NCBI RefSeq assembly: GCF_023159225.1
Contig: NC_063188.1
Coordinates: 16,203,086 to 16,267,085 of the forward strand
Source: Perognathus longimembris pacificus
Taxonomy: Eukaryota > Chordata > Mammalia > Rodentia > Heteromyidae
Direction: 5' to 3'
DNA length: 64,000 nucleotides
The position numbers were made by a program, and so were the translations under genes. The notes beneath the pieces are model-generated. The model searched no databases and was not told the DNA's origin. It saw nothing but the letters and a program-made list of their open reading frames with translations. Every line of letters begins with the position of its first letter. The stretch's first letter is position 1. Shown piece after piece: positions 1 to 12,245 of the stretch.

Positions 1-2814
1 AATGGGATTCTGAGAGTCACACGCTCTACTAGGATAGATGTTTCCTGGAGCGAGGTTCCTCACCCCTATAACTCCTCACAGTGCTGATTTACTGGTGCAT
101 GAAATTCTATTAAAATGTATTCTTCTGAATAAAGAGACTATTCACTATTTAAATGCAAAAGTGATGGCAGTGGTCTTCTATCAGTCTACTAAGCCTACTT
201 ACAACTTAACAGTGCTGGTGTTTTGAAGCTGACCTTCGTGGTCAAAGATGAAGATACAAAGCTACTACTATAACAACCAAGTTTAAGGATGGGGTGAGAG
301 AGGAAGGAGGGTTCCACAACAGCTCTTTGCTATTTGGCTTGTGATAAGGTCACTGAATAGAGAAGTATTTTTATCCTCTTTCCATTTTATTATGGAGTCA
401 ATGAAGGAATATTGATAATTTTCTGTTCAAATTGAGCCTGAAGAGAACAAATGTTGAAGTTACATTTTTTTTCCTTCACCATGTTACTTTTAGATTCATT
501 GTACAGCAAGAAACCCTCAGAATTTTGATACATGGAAAGTATGTTTTCTATCCCTTAGGAGCAATCAAAGTAGATAAATTAATTCAGTCCTAAATATGAA
601 TGGTTGATAACAGTCGATTGTTTGCTCTTTGCTGAAAGACAGCCTCATTTTCCCAAACTTAAGGGCGTCAAATGATGGGATCACAGAGTGAGTAAGCCAA
701 TGTGATTTGGAACATGGAACCTCCTAGTGTTCTCTTCCAGGATCCCAAATGGGAGTTGGCTCCTAGTCTCAGCCCAGGACCTTTTCCCATTAGTTAATAT
801 GCACTTTGCCCCCATGTGTGAGGATTCAGCATTTATTAAGGATGTTGAATTGGGGAGCGAGGCTTACTTAGCTCCTTAAACTTTGTTCAGGACCTCTTAA
901 GAATTGGTCCATGGGTCCTAGAAGAGGTCATGATCCCTTAACTCATGATTCTGTCTTCCCAGAACTGTTTAACTCTAAGCAAACACTTCTATAGGATGCT
1001 ATGTAAGAGTTCAGCCCACAGTGACTTATCTATCCCTGGCTACAATAAACTTTCAAAAGCAACTCCTATATTCGTGCATTTGGAAGCTTATTTACCCACT
1101 AAGTTAATGGGGAAAAATGCATCCCATTTCCTTTATCCTTACAAAATGAAACACTCTGGGTATTATAGGCTAATTTGTATTAAGCTCTTTGGAATGTAGA
1201 AGTACTAAGTTCCACTTTGATTTCCATTTGATGAGATTTTATTAGTCGCTTATACTGATTTCTTATAGCATTTCTAAAAATTGCATTTCAAAAGTGCTTT
1301 TACATTTGAATTTAGGCAAAGCTAATTGTTGCTTTGTGGTGCACACCACTCTCCCTTCAAACTCTGTATCCCTAACCAGCCATCAAGCTGTGCATTTTGA
1401 ACACTGGAAGGAAGCCCATCATTGGTCCTTGGTTTTAGAATAAAAGTCCTTTCATCAGGTTGGATTTGGGTTTCTGATCTTTATATGTTTCAGAGTGTTT
1501 ATTGTCAAGGCTAATGATAGATCATCAAAAATTAGCAAGTGATCACTTTATTGCTTTAGCTCTTAACCAAGAAGAAGGGAAATTGGACATCCCAGAGCCA
1601 AAGACAGAATTTAGAAAAGCATGCAAGTTAGAAAAGCAGGATGAAGAAAAGACAAACGGAAAAAGACTCTTGTGAAATGCAAACGTGAACAGGGGTCTTG
1701 TGTGTCAAAAAGGTTCAAACAGGCACTCATGTGTAATCAGAGAAAAACCTAATAAATAGACTTTTTGTGAGACAATTTGTGAAAACCAAATGGTAAAAAA
1801 TATTGTGACACTGGACTGTTAGTTGGCTTTCTAAAAACACTTACATATACCATTTTTTTCACTTAGAGAACCAAGTTCTCCCTGTATTAAAAGGAAGAAA
1901 ATAGTTGTCAATTAACAGTGAAATACTTAAAGACAAAGAATAGCCTTGGGATTTAATTTTCCTACTCACTGTCAGAGTTATGTCAATGAATTAAGGATCT
2001 ATTTATAATTCAGAAGTCGTCACAAACTATCTCAATGAATTACATATCTATTTATAATGCAAACGTACCTTGTTGCTGACAATTCTCCACATGGCATGCT
2101 TTTTCAACCTGGTTGCCATGGGAATCAGTACCTTTACCCCTGGCTGGCCTCTAATCATCCACCCAGCATCAGGTAATTTCTGGAAAATGGAATCACAATT
2201 AGGGTGGAATGAACCTTTGACAAGGGAATTTGTGTCTGAGATTCTGGAAAAAAAAAAGTCAAAGACCTTATCCATGTTTCAGAAATGCAAATTGCCTCTA
2301 ATTTTTAGGTTTATGCATCTTTGGCTCTAGAATCTCAGAGCTACAAAGATTCTCATGGTATTGTGATGTAATTCCCCATCTAGTACAGGATCCCCTCTAT
2401 AGCCAAACTGACAAATACACAGCCTCTTCCTGTACATATCCAAGTATATAGAGCTTACCATTTCATGAAACAACTTGAGAATCTCAAATTGGAAATTGGT
2501 CTATTGATCGTATATCTGCCTGTGTGTATTTTCATCATGTTCATTGGATATAATTTGGGCTCAAATTGAAACACAGACTAAATCCACTCCTTACACATGA
2601 GAGTCCTACAAAATTTAGAAATGGGGTTTATCCTTCTTGATTCCGCTAAATCTCACTCAGTGGTGCTATGAGAATTCAGGCAATATTCACTTACAAATAT
2701 ATTCATGCTGTTAATGAGAAATTGTCTAGGTTCCAGAGATAATAGAGTTGATGTCTACCTCACACATTACCAGATTCAACCAGAACCGTACTTTTATACA
2801 TCTTATATAACTGG
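1..2814. other. Intergenic, no feature recognised
   Basis: AT-rich sequence with only short scattered open frames on both strands and no recognised repeat, RNA gene or coding homology. A pair of overlapping chance frames on opposite strands near 2050-2330 has no protein-family features. Confidence 0.6.
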
Positions 2815-3615
2815 TATCTTATGAACATTTATTGACTGGCTTGAATATGACAGACACTCTCATGGACACTGGAAACAGGAGTGAATGGAACCATCCCTGC
2901 CTTTCTACTGTAGGGAACAGATATGAATTATTTAGTAATCAGTGGTGAATTATTATTACTTAAAATGTGTAGTTGTTTAAGAAATTACCTATCATATTAA
3001 TGAATAATAAAATATATGGAATATTATTATGTGGTGATAAATGCTATAATATAAAGCAGAGAAAGCATGTACATTTTATAGACAGATTATTGTAATTTTA
3101 AAAGGATAGATGACTGAAAAGATCTCTTTGAGGTGACATTTGAGTTATAATTTAAGAGACCTGAAGGAAGAGGCCATGTGAACATCTAGGTAATATGGGT
3201 CTTTGTCAGAAGGAGAAGCAAGTGCAAAAGCCCTGAGACAGGAGACTGACTAGCTGAGAATGGAGATTAATGTGATTGAGCAGAGTAAGCAAGGAAGAGA
3301 GAAGGCGATGAAGTCTGACAGGTAGTGGGATAAGAGCCAAGAAAGACCTTGTAGACCTTTGTAAGGACTAACTTACATGCTAAATGAAATAGGAAGCCAC
3401 TGAAGATAGATTTAAATAAAGCCATCCAGCCAGCTTCGTGCAAGGTGCCAGGGTGGAAACAGATCTACAAGGAAGCTGTTGCAATGATCCCAGAAAGAGA
3501 AGTTGGCTTAAGCCAAGACAGTAGCAGAAGAGGCAATGAGAAATGGTTATTGATATAATTTGAGAAAAGAGCCAACAGGACTTGCTGACAGATTGAGCGT
3601 AGGGTGTGTTCTGTG
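2815..3615 (+). repeat. Ancient mammalian interspersed repeat, about 800 bases
   Basis: Phrases recur here that I recall from a widespread placental-mammal repeat: a GAGGTGACATTTGAG box near 3130, GCAAGTGCAAAAGCCCTGAG near 3220, the GACCTTGTAGACCTTTGTAAGG region near 3345, GGAAGCCACTGAAG near 3391, and TTGCTGACAGATTGAG near 3580, all in consensus order. I recognise the family but do not trust my memory for its name. It is strongly diverged and non-coding. Confidence 0.6.
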
Positions 3616-3989
3616 ACCAGTTCCATTAGAAGATACAACTGTTTTAAATGTTGCCTTGGTATTTGCCTCCCTGAACTATTTTCACCTCATCCCCAAGAAA
3701 GAGTTTTCCAATGCCTCTCAGTATCTAGGTTACCACTGTTGCATAGTTTGTCAGTGAGTTAGTTGGTCATTGTCCTTCCACAAATTCTTTATGCAGGATA
3801 CAGGCCTATACATCTGCAATGATCTGATGTGCTCAGCGTACAGAAGACAGTGAGTGAAACAATTGCTTCCTCAAATCTCAGCTCACCATTTCTTTTGCTT
3901 TTAAGGTTTTGGAGGATTCCACTACAGTTTCTTTTTATTATTTGTTTAGTGCCTCATAATGATTTCAATCTTTAAAAAATTTTACATCA

Positions 3990-4191
3990 GGGCTGGGAAT
4001 ATGGCTTAGTGGCAAGAGTGCTTGCCTCATATACATGAAGCCCTAGGTTCAATTCCTCAGCACCACATATATAGAAAATGGCCAGAAGTGGCGCTGTAAC
4101 TCAAGTGGCGGAGTGCTAGCCTTGAACAAAAAGAAGCCAGGGACAGTGCTCAGGCCCTGAGTTCAAGCCCCAGGACTGGCAAAAAAAAAAA
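3990..4191 (+). repeat. ID-type dimer SINE
   Basis: Two tRNA-like units in tandem: a left unit (ATGGCTTAGTGGCAAGAGTG, then a GGTTCAATTCC B box) and a right unit (GCGCTGTAACTCAAGTGGCG, then GAGTTCAAGCCCC), ending in an A tail. An 8-base direct repeat, ttacatca, flanks it at 3982-3989 and 4192-4199, extended by A/T-rich sequence. It sits inside an older L1-like 3' end. Confidence 0.85.
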
Positions 4192-4285
4192 TTACATCAA
4201 AATTATCTTTAAGTAGTTTTACAAAGGAATTTCCCCTTAACAAAACAATTTATGAATACAATGCATCTTGATCAATGTAACTCTT
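4192..4285 (-). repeat. Older L1-like 3' end, interrupted by the preceding SINE
   Basis: The minus strand carries the signature shared by copies at 21.9, 27.5 and 45.0 kb: ATCAAGATGCATTGTATTC, then a CAACTACTTAAAGATAA-type end. The tail portion left of the SINE, around 3970-3989, is probably the same element. Confidence 0.5.
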
Positions 4286-4639
4286 TTCAACATTTTCACT
4301 TATCCATCCAAACCTACTCCTTTCCTCACTCTTCTTAATTATGTAGGACATACAACTCAGCAGTTCTATTTCTGCCATCCAAAATTTCATTAGTCCTTGG
4401 GCAAGCAGATCACACTGTTGACTCACAGTCAACTTATGGTCAACTAAAACCCACAGCTGTTTTGCATATAAGCTCTTGCCAACTCAATTCGTTCTTGTCC
4501 CTTACTCATTAGTACAATATATTATTTGGCAATTGCGTTTCAACTAAAATTTAAGACTCAACATTTGTTCCTGTTTTATAAGTCCTTGTTCACAAAAATC
4601 TATATTTTCATTTAGTGGGTCCCCTTTGATATGTCATAC

Positions 4640-4830
4640 CTATAGACTCTATGATCATTTATTCTTAACAGCAACCCTATAATAACCCTCTTGCTATTAT
4701 TCCTATTTTACACATGAGAAAAGAGAGGCTTTGAGCTCATAGCTGAGGACAAAGGTATAAGCAGAATTCAAATCTTTCTGCTTCCAAAGTCAGACTCTGC
4801 TACTAAACTTCAAGTAATACAGTACCTAGA
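4640..4830 (-). repeat. MIR
   Basis: The reverse complement shows the MIR core: the minus-strand equivalent of TTTTACACATGAGAAAAGAG, followed by sequence for GCAGAATTC and a degenerate GACTCTGCTACTAA end. Confidence 0.6.
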
Positions 4831-4879
4831 ACATGGTTATACACACCCAATTTAAATACACAACCGACTGCCTTTTTGT

Positions 4880-5150
4880 ATGTTTATTGGTTTTCTTAAA
4901 CAGCACTCATATACTACGATCTGTTCTAGTCCTTTGCATTTACTTAAAATTTTAATCCTTACAACAAATCTATGAAATAGGTACTATCTTCACTCACATT
5001 CCTTACAACAGAAGAAATGAAGACACAGAGAAGTTAAGCAAGCTAGTAGGTCATATGGCTTGCAAGTGTTAGGGACAGGGTTTGGACCCAGGCAGTCTGG
5101 CTCCAGAGTTTGTGTTTGTAACCACTAAGCTATGCCATCTCAGGTTTCTG
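4880..5150 (-). repeat. MIR, well preserved
   Basis: A long MIR match on the minus strand: AAATGAAGACACAGAGAAG, AAGCTAGTAGGTCATATGGC, GTTTGGACCCAGGCAGTCTG and AACCACTAAGCTATGC all fall in consensus order. With the preceding copy it forms two MIRs in the same orientation about 50 bases apart. Confidence 0.75.
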
Positions 5151-7662
5151 TCAGATCCTGACCTTGCACTCTCAAGGGAAGGAGGGGCCTGGGCTGAATT
5201 CACTGTCCACTTGCCAATGCTAAACCCCCAGCCTTCCTGTAGGAATGCAGTCATTTATTCATCTTTTCCCATTTTCTTTCCATATCTACAGAAGCTTTAA
5301 GTTAATGAAGAAAGAGTACTTATGTTTGATCTCAAACTCACTTTTAACTCTTTCTTCCATCCCAGGAGTGTATGCCTCTCCTCTCTGTTGTAGATCAAAT
5401 TCAACTTCCCTTCCTGTAGAGGTAAAAGGATTATATAGCTGAGGAAAAAGCTGTGACAATGTAGAGTCCTTATTCTGGGGCAGTCTCTAGAAAGAAAACT
5501 CAGTGAGTGGTAGCAGTAAGCTTAGAGAGAAAGACAGGGAAAAAAAAGATGCTCCCTGAAGCCCTTCCCCCCTGCCATCAATGGGCCTTTCGCCAGAACT
5601 ATGATTTCATGTGGCAATGAACTCTATGGTATTCTGGCTTGAGTCATGTTTTCAGCTGGTTGTGGTAAGGATTTGTGGGGAACCTCAAGCCACAACATGT
5701 GTTATTGGCCTATCATGGATAACTTTTGTGGTAACATCCCTTGTAATTTCAGAAGGCCATCTTCAGTACTACATACAAAAGGTTCAAGAACAATCCACTT
5801 GAAATGATAGATTAGGAGAACATTCAGTAGGAGCCAGAAGTAATTTTGAACATGAGACAAATCCTATAAAAGTGGTAAGTGATGGGCAAGTTGTCCAAAC
5901 TAGCCAATGTCTCTTTAATTTGCAGGATTATGTGTTCCATCTTGACCCCCAATTTGGGTTTGACCATATTTATCTAGACAGAGTGAAGGAATCATAGATT
6001 TAGATAATGCATGAACATTCTACAACATAAAATCTCTGTAACATAAAATCTGTATTTGAACTGTTCTAAGGGCACTTGTATGGAAGCTCACTATCTGTAA
6101 GGAATGGATGCCCCTTCAATTATCAGGTGCCTATAATGGTGAGGAAATTGTTAAATGTCTTGAAAGCTACTTCTTCCTACTTCTAGCTTCCTTCTCTATT
6201 GGTCCACAGAAAATGTGCAGCACGAAATTCTTCCTTGACTCTAATTTTCCAAGTAAAATGTCTTAATTTCTTCAAATTTAGTCACTAGAGTGAAACGATA
6301 TTTTAGAGGTACTCTAATTTCAGAGCTATCACCTCCAATATGATGGACATTATACTTCCCTTAATTTAGCGGTGGCCTCAGTAGCATATTTGGCTACCAG
6401 ATTACATTCATATTAAGTGAATTCACATGAATTTTTAGGTTAACTGGTAACTCCATACCTATCCAAGAAGTTTTAGTACATCATGGCTTCATTCTGAGTT
6501 TATGCAGTTAATTTTAGAGATGGTAGACAATTTCTAATTTGTATCAACTACATTAGGTAATAATTATATTTTTGTAGTTTTATATTTTTAGTTCAATTTC
6601 AGAAACTATTTGACTCATGGAAAAGTACCAAACCTTCTAACCTCAGTTTTCATGTGTATAAAGTAGGTATATTTTAATTTTGTAAATTATGAGGATCAAA
6701 CAAAATGTGAAGATGCTTCAGAATTAGAAAAGTCTCATGTATAAAATGTGGTGATAACAATACATGCTATTGGTTTCTGTTGTACAATGTACACAAATAT
6801 ACTTCCATGCTTCCAAATTAGGTTAATATTATATCCACATCCAAATGTCTTCCTGGGTTAACAATAATTCATTAAGTTCATATTTTCTGCATATGACCAT
6901 GCTATAAGTTAAACATTCACATATCCATACTCCTCTGTCTTGTCATCACAGAAGTGATTGTCAAGATCTCTGAAGCCCAGGTAAATGGTTTTTGCACCTT
7001 CTTCTTGTCAGCCAATCCAGAAGGAAATGAGCCTGGTCTGGCATGACTTCTTCCTAATGAACCCATGCTGCTTCCTAGTGATTAGTGAATGTCTTTCTAA
7101 GGACTCAGAAATCATCTTCTTAATATCCAGCCTAGAAGTTTGCTGGAGACCTACGTCAAACTCACCAGGCTACTAGCATTTGCAGACTGCTCTTGCTTTA
7201 TTGGGAAAAGGAATTGCTTTATTTAATATTTTGTCACCTTTCTTCTTATCTACAACTCTTGAAGGCTACCAACAATCTATCCAAGCTTACAAGAAAAGCC
7301 AGAAAGAAACAGTGATAGCAGACAAGCTAGCTACCTTTCCTTTTTTCCTTTTTCTGAGGTGGAAGGTGTAATGTATGTTAGATGGAGACAGAATCTCTAA
7401 CCTGCAATTGAAGTCATAGAGTATATGTGTCAGTTTTATAAAAACCCAGAATGCCAATTGGGCAAGATGGCTTACTATGCAAATGTGTTCTTTCCAAAGA
7501 AAGGTTTGATCTTTGATGTGCATGTAAATCAGCAAGGCGCTCCATTACAATGCAGGCTCACTTAATAGCTCTGGGACAGGGCCTAAACTTTTCTATTTCT
7601 TATAAGTTCCCTGGTAATATCTGTGCCATTGGTATACAGACCATACTTTGTGGAACAAGGTT
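5151..7662. other. Intergenic, no feature recognised
   Basis: No coding, RNA or repeat feature could be supported. The open frames here are all near 60 residues and look like chance. Confidence 0.5.
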
Positions 7663-7664
7663 TC

Positions 7665-7955
7665 ATTAATTAATTAATTAATTTTATTTTTACTTTTCAA
7701 ATGGCGGTACAAAAGGGTAACAGTTTAATATGCCCACTTATGTGTGCAGTGTCATAGTCACCCCTTCCATCATTCTCCCGCATCTCACCTACCTCTTCTG
7801 TAACCTATCACACCAAATTTCCCACTTCCTTTTCATGTAAGTACACTGAATAACTGCATTTATCCATCATTCCTTTTTTCATTCGTCTTTCCCCTCCCAC
7901 TACCTCCTTCATTCAAACTATGTTTCAGCTTCCTGTTATCCATCCCGTTAAACTG
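7665..7955 (-). repeat. L1 3' UTR fragment
   Basis: It begins with an AT-rich TTAATTAATTAATTAA tract and GGCGGTACAAAAGGGTAACAG, the minus-strand form of the L1 3' end seen at 13.5, 23.0 and 45.4 kb. A pyrimidine-rich 3' UTR with CCTTCATTCAAACTATG-type sequence follows. Confidence 0.55.
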
Positions 7956-8043
7956 TCAATTAGTCAAAGGATTTAAAACCTGGAATTTTATTTCTTTTTT
8001 ACTTCATTCAACTCGATTGTGTATATATGCATGTGCCCCTGGC

Positions 8044-8058
8044 GGGGGGGGGGGGGGG
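8044..8058 (+). repeat. Homopolymer of 15 G
   Basis: An uninterrupted run of 15 G after ggc. Its length is likely to be assembly- and individual-variable. Confidence 0.95.
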
Positions 8059-8373
8059 ACTTGCATTTTGTGTCTAAAATCCACAGATGAGAGGAAACAC
8101 GTGTCCCTTATCTTTCTGAGCCTGGATTACCTGGGCATTTATCCAAAAGATTGCATGTCAAGATACAACAAAGGTATCTGCACACTCATGTTTACTGCAT
8201 TACAATTTACAATGAGGCCACTAAAATGGATTTTTAAAAAATGAGTAGTGTTACCATCAAGTTTGGTGTTGTCACAATATTGGGATACCTGAAGGGTCTA
8301 GTCAGGGAGCCACCCTCACCACTTTTGGCTTCAAGTCAACCAGTGAGAACTGCTTTTTGCCTTTGGATGATCT

Positions 8374-8440
8374 ATCAAGGGTCTGCAAGCTACGGACTGG
8401 TCACCCGTTCGTGTAAATAGTTTTATTGGAACATAAAAAA
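8374..8440 (+). repeat. hAT-Charlie-like DNA transposon scrap
   Basis: GGTCTGCAAGCTACGGACTG followed by TTCGTGTAAATAGTTTTATTGGAACA matches, in order, the end and subterminal part of a common mammalian non-autonomous hAT family. Only about 65 bases are recognisable. Confidence 0.5.
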
Positions 8441-8462
8441 AGTTAACAAGTAAAAAATGCAT

Positions 8463-8632
8463 AAGTGGTGCATACCACATATACATATATGCTAATACTT
8501 ACATATGCATAAGTATATGCATATATGTATACGTATATATCATATATGTATATATTTATATGTATATATGTGTATATATACTTATATGTGTATATACATA
8601 TATATGTCTATATACTTATACACATATAATGG
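8463..8632. repeat. TA-rich degenerate microsatellite (TATATG/TACATA)
   Basis: About 170 bases of alternating purine-pyrimidine dominated by ATATGTATATA and ACATATATA words; cryptically simple rather than a clean array. Confidence 0.85.
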
Positions 8633-8669
8633 AAGAATGATATGGTTTCATTTGCAGGGGAATGTATGA

Positions 8670-8865
8670 ATCTGAAACAAGGTTTCAGAACCTTAGCTAT
8701 ACCTAGCAATCACTGAAGAACTTTTAAAAAATATATATACATCTCTCCTCCAGATTAAATGAATTACAGTATTAAGAGTTGCAATATGGGGTTTCAGTAT
8801 TAGTCAAGCTTCTTGGATTATCTCCATGCTCAGAAGAGTTGAGGACACTCATCTAAAGCCATGTA
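8670..8865 (+). repeat. Possible MER5-like hAT fragment
   Basis: AAGGTTTCAGAACCTTAGC, CAATCACTGAAGAACTTTTAA and, near the right end, CTCAGAAGAGTTGAGG loosely follow the MER5 layout. Divergence is high and the call is tentative. Confidence 0.35.
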
Positions 8866-9299
8866 GCTTTTCTTTTTCTTTGCTACTTTTTTCTCTTCAG
8901 GAGGGCTCAAAAGCCATTCCTTGGTTCATATAAGTGCTGAAAGGTACGTTCCCACCTATCTACTACAGGTCTATGCATAAATTCATTCCTTTTGGTAAAA
9001 TACTGCTGACTAAGGATACTAGAATTATCAGTGGGCTTAAGAGACTATATCTCAATGTTGCTGATTTTTAGAGTTACTTTTGCTTTTGCTGCTTTTATCT
9101 TCTAAAATAATTGAAAGGCTAGAACAGTGACAGGCATGAGAGGTAGGTTAGTTTACAAGTACCTTTGTAGCAATAAAAACTCCCCTTTATCCCAGTGGGT
9201 CATTTTATATCACATCATCCTTGCACAATAATTTAGAAAGTGCTGTAGAAATAGCCAGGTTATAGATCACAGTAGTAATGAAGAAGACAGTTATCGACA

Positions 9300-9960
9300 G
9301 CAAGGGTTGAAATTGTATGGAGCTTAGCATTTCTTAGTTGAGCAATCCTGATAGAAATCCTCCCTGGCAGCTAAGCAAAGGGAGGCAGCATATCGATGTG
9401 CCGGTGTGGTGTGTGAAGGGCACCAAGTTGGCTGGCACCCCAGCTAGAGGCATACCAGAGGGAGAACAGCCAAATGAGGCCAAGCTCAAAGAGGAACAAA
9501 GAGCAGACTGGATGGCGGCAGTTGCCAAAAAAAAGTTCTAGGTAAGATTCCTCCTCAGCAGCAGTTCTTGCTGGCACCAGACCTGACAACCAGTTGGGGC
9601 AGCAGAAAAAAGAACCACTTTGAGACCTAGTAATCCGGTCACCATTATTGTGCTACTGACTGCTCTACAACACGACAGTTAACTTTCATGAATTGCCTCC
9701 CCTTCACACACCGGCCATACACACACAAAAGCATTTAAAGAGGAAGATCTCCTAAGGTGAATTTGTGGTTCCTAAAGTCTTTTCAGCACAGGTCCAGCAG
9801 AGGAATTGGCAGTGACTCATTCCTTTCCGGAGAACCTCATGAAGATAAAGGTGAAATGAGATTTCATTTCTCTCCTCTGAACGCTAGCTTGGACCTGCTC
9901 CTTGCCCCCTGCAAACCTACACAGTTCTTCCCAAACTAGTTCATTCTGTCATCCTAATAG
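9300..9960. other. GC-richer unique sequence without a supported gene
   Basis: This stretch is less AT-rich than its surroundings and has overlapping open frames of 60-72 residues on both strands between 9334 and 9589 with no recognisable domain. It could be an old exon, a processed pseudogene remnant or simply unique DNA; nothing decides. Confidence 0.3.
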
Positions 9961-10002
9961 GCAGAGAGAGAAAAAATAATGTTGCACATAACAATTATGT
10001 TT

Positions 10003-10240
10003 TGTTCTATTTGGGAGCCAGTACTGGGGTTTGAACTCAAGGCCTGGGCACTAACCTTCAGCTTTTTAACTCAAACCTGGTACTCTAACACTTGAGCTAT
10101 GTCTCCGCTTTGGGCTTTTTGGTGATTAATTGGAAATAAGAGTTTCATGAACTTTTCTACCCAGGCTGACTTTGCACCTACATCCTCAGATCTCAGACTT
10201 TTCAGGAGCTAGAATTACAGGTATGAGACACTGGTGTTTG
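10003..10240 (-). repeat. B1-ID composite SINE, interrupted by an L1
   Basis: Minus-strand composite: the ID part first (GGTTTGAACTCAAGGCC, then the ACTCAA/TTGAGC box), then the B1 part (CCCAGGCTGACTTTG, ATCCTCAGATCTCAG, AGCTAGAATTACAGGTATGA). The short 5' remainder is separated by the L1 at 10257-11409. Confidence 0.8.
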
Positions 10241-11425
10241 GCTCTTTTAGCTTTTTTTGTTTTTATGGGTTATATATTTTTGTTTTTTTTTAAGTTTTTT
10301 ATTATAAAACTGATGTACAGAGAGGTTACAGTTTCACATGTTAGGCATTGGTTACATTTCTTGTACTGTTTGTTACCTTGTCCCTCATACCCCCCTCCCC
10401 CCTCCCTCTGTCCCCCCCTGAGGTGTTCAGTTCACTTACACCAAACAGTTTTGCAAGTATTGCTTTTGTGGTTGTTTCTCGTATTTTACCCTTTGTCTCT
10501 CAATTTTGGTATTTCCTTTGAATTTCCTAATTCTAATACCAGTACACACTGTTTCCCATACACTCAGATAAGATTACAGAGATAGTGTAGATACAATCAC
10601 AAGAAGGTGATACACGAACATCATCAATAGTAGAAACTACAGATACACATGGGATGTTGAAAGTAGTTTCAACTCTGATATAACAATCATTTTCATAAAA
10701 TGGAGTTCATTTCACTTAGCATCATCTTATGTGATCATAAGGGTATAGCTATTGGGCTCTTGTGATCCTCTGCTGTGACTTGCCTAAACCTGTGCTAATT
10801 AGTCCCAATAAGGGAGACCATAGAGTCCATGTTTCTTTGGGTCTGGCTCACTTCACTTAGTCTAATTTTTTCCAAGTCCTTCCATTTCCTTACAAATGGA
10901 ACAATGTCATTCTTTCTGATAGAGGCATAAAATTCCATTGTGTATATGTACCACATTTTTCTGATCCATTCGTCTACGGAGGGGCATCTGGGTTGGTTCC
11001 AGATTCTCGCTATGACAAATTGCGCTGCAATGAACATTGTTGTGCTGGTGGCTTTACTAAAGACCTACAAAGAGACTTCTCTGATGAGGAAATGAGAATG
11101 GCCAAGAGACATATGAAAAAGTGCTCTACATCACTGGCCATAAAGGAAATGCAAATCAAAACAACATTGAGATTCCATCTCACCCCAGTAAGAATGTCAT
11201 ATATCAATGAAACTAACAATAACAGTTGTTGGAGGGGATGTGGCCAAAAGGGAACCCTAATTCATTGTTGGTGGGAATGTAAACTGGTTCAGCCACTCTG
11301 GCGAGCAGTATGGAGATTCCTCAGAAGGCTAAATGTAGAACTCCCCTATGACCCAGCAACCCCACTTTTGGGTATTTATCCAAAAAACTACAAACAAAAT
11401 CAAAATAAAGCTCTTTTAGCTTTTT
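10241..11425 (-). mobile_element. 5'-truncated, 5'-inverted (twin-primed) L1 with target duplication
   Basis: A non-LTR retrotransposon copy inserted in minus orientation. Its 3' part, minus strand at about 10257-11055, runs from ORF2 C-terminal sequence (the [19 protein letters not shown] region) through the 3' UTR to a T-rich tail at the left. Its 5' part, about 11056-11409, lies on the plus strand and carries the preceding ORF2 stretch ([20 protein letters not shown], then [14 protein letters not shown]). The two segments join almost without loss in L1 coordinates. A perfect 16-base repeat, gctcttttagcttttt, flanks the element at 10241-10256 and 11410-11425. The uninterrupted site reads TTTTT/AA, a consensus L1 endonuclease nick. 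It is a dead copy with no intact ORF. Confidence 0.92.
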
Positions 11426-11445
11426 AAGACACATTATATGTATTT

Positions 11446-11670
11446 GTTAAGCCAGGCAGCAGAGGCGCATCCCTGTAATCCTAGCTAGGTACTCAGGAGA
11501 CTGAGAATCTGAGGACCATGGTGTAAAGCCAGCTTGGGCAGAAAAGTCTGTGAGACTTGTATCTCCAATAGATAAAAAATCACAAGTGGTGTTGTGGCTC
11601 AAGTGGTAGAGAAGTAGCCTTGAGCACAAAGAAGCTCAAGGACAGCACCCCAGGACCTGCAGAAAGAAGA
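11446..11670 (+). repeat. B1-ID composite SINE
   Basis: B1 part GCCAGGCAGCAGAGGCGCAT, CCTGTAATCCTAGCTA and ACTCAGGAGACTGAG; ID part GTTGTGGCTCAAGTGGTAGA. The A-rich tail grades into the adjoining GGA array. Confidence 0.85.
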
Positions 11671-11687
11671 AGAAAAAGGGGGAGGGA

Positions 11688-11757
11688 GAGGAGGAGGAGG
11701 AGGAGGAGGAGGAGGAGGAGGAGGAGGAGGAGGAGGAGGAGGAGGAGGAGGAGGAGG
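11688..11757 (+). repeat. (GGA)n microsatellite, about 23 units
   Basis: A pure GGA array growing out of the purine-rich tail of the SINE just upstream, a common birthplace for simple repeats. Confidence 0.95.
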
Positions 11758-12034
11758 TAAAAGAAGAAATGGTGTTTGAAGACATTGATATGGTTAACCT
11801 GATAAAATGAAGGGATAGATATATTTAATATTGTGCAATATATACAGGTATTGAAAAATTATATCATATCAATATGTACAAATTTTATGTTTTTAGATCA
11901 ATTTAAAAATCAAAGAAAGCATTAGCAAGAAATGTGTAAAGTAAATAAGCAAATCTCCTTAAAAGTCCTTGAATGACTTAGCGGTTGAAGAGTCAACCAA
12001 CTAAAACACTAAGTTCTGGGGATGAGGATTTCTT

Positions 12035-12245
12035 TTATTTTTTTATTTTTTTTGGCCAGTCCTGGGCCTTGGACTCAGGGCCTGAGCACTGTCCCTGGCT
12101 TCTTCCCGCTCAAGGCTAGCACTCTGCCACTTGAGCCACAGCGCCGCTTCTGGCTGTTTTCTGTATATGTGGTGCTGGGGAATCGAACCTAGGGCCTTGT
12201 GTATCCGAGGCAGGCACTCTTGCCACTAGGCTATATCCCCAGCCC
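12035..12245 (-). repeat. ID-type dimer SINE with target duplication
   Basis: The minus-strand version of the dimer at 4.0 kb: T tail, GGCCAGTCCTGGGCC, ACTTGAGCCACAGCGCCGC, ATATGTGGTGCTGGGGAATC, CTTGCCACTAGGCTATA. The 12-base repeat tgaggatttctt flanks it at 12023-12034 and 12246-12257. Confidence 0.9.

Noticed and set aside
10172..11427. Open frames of 137, 80 and 144 codons
   Set aside because: They lie within the twin-primed L1 and are fragments of ORF2 or antisense UTR, not host genes.
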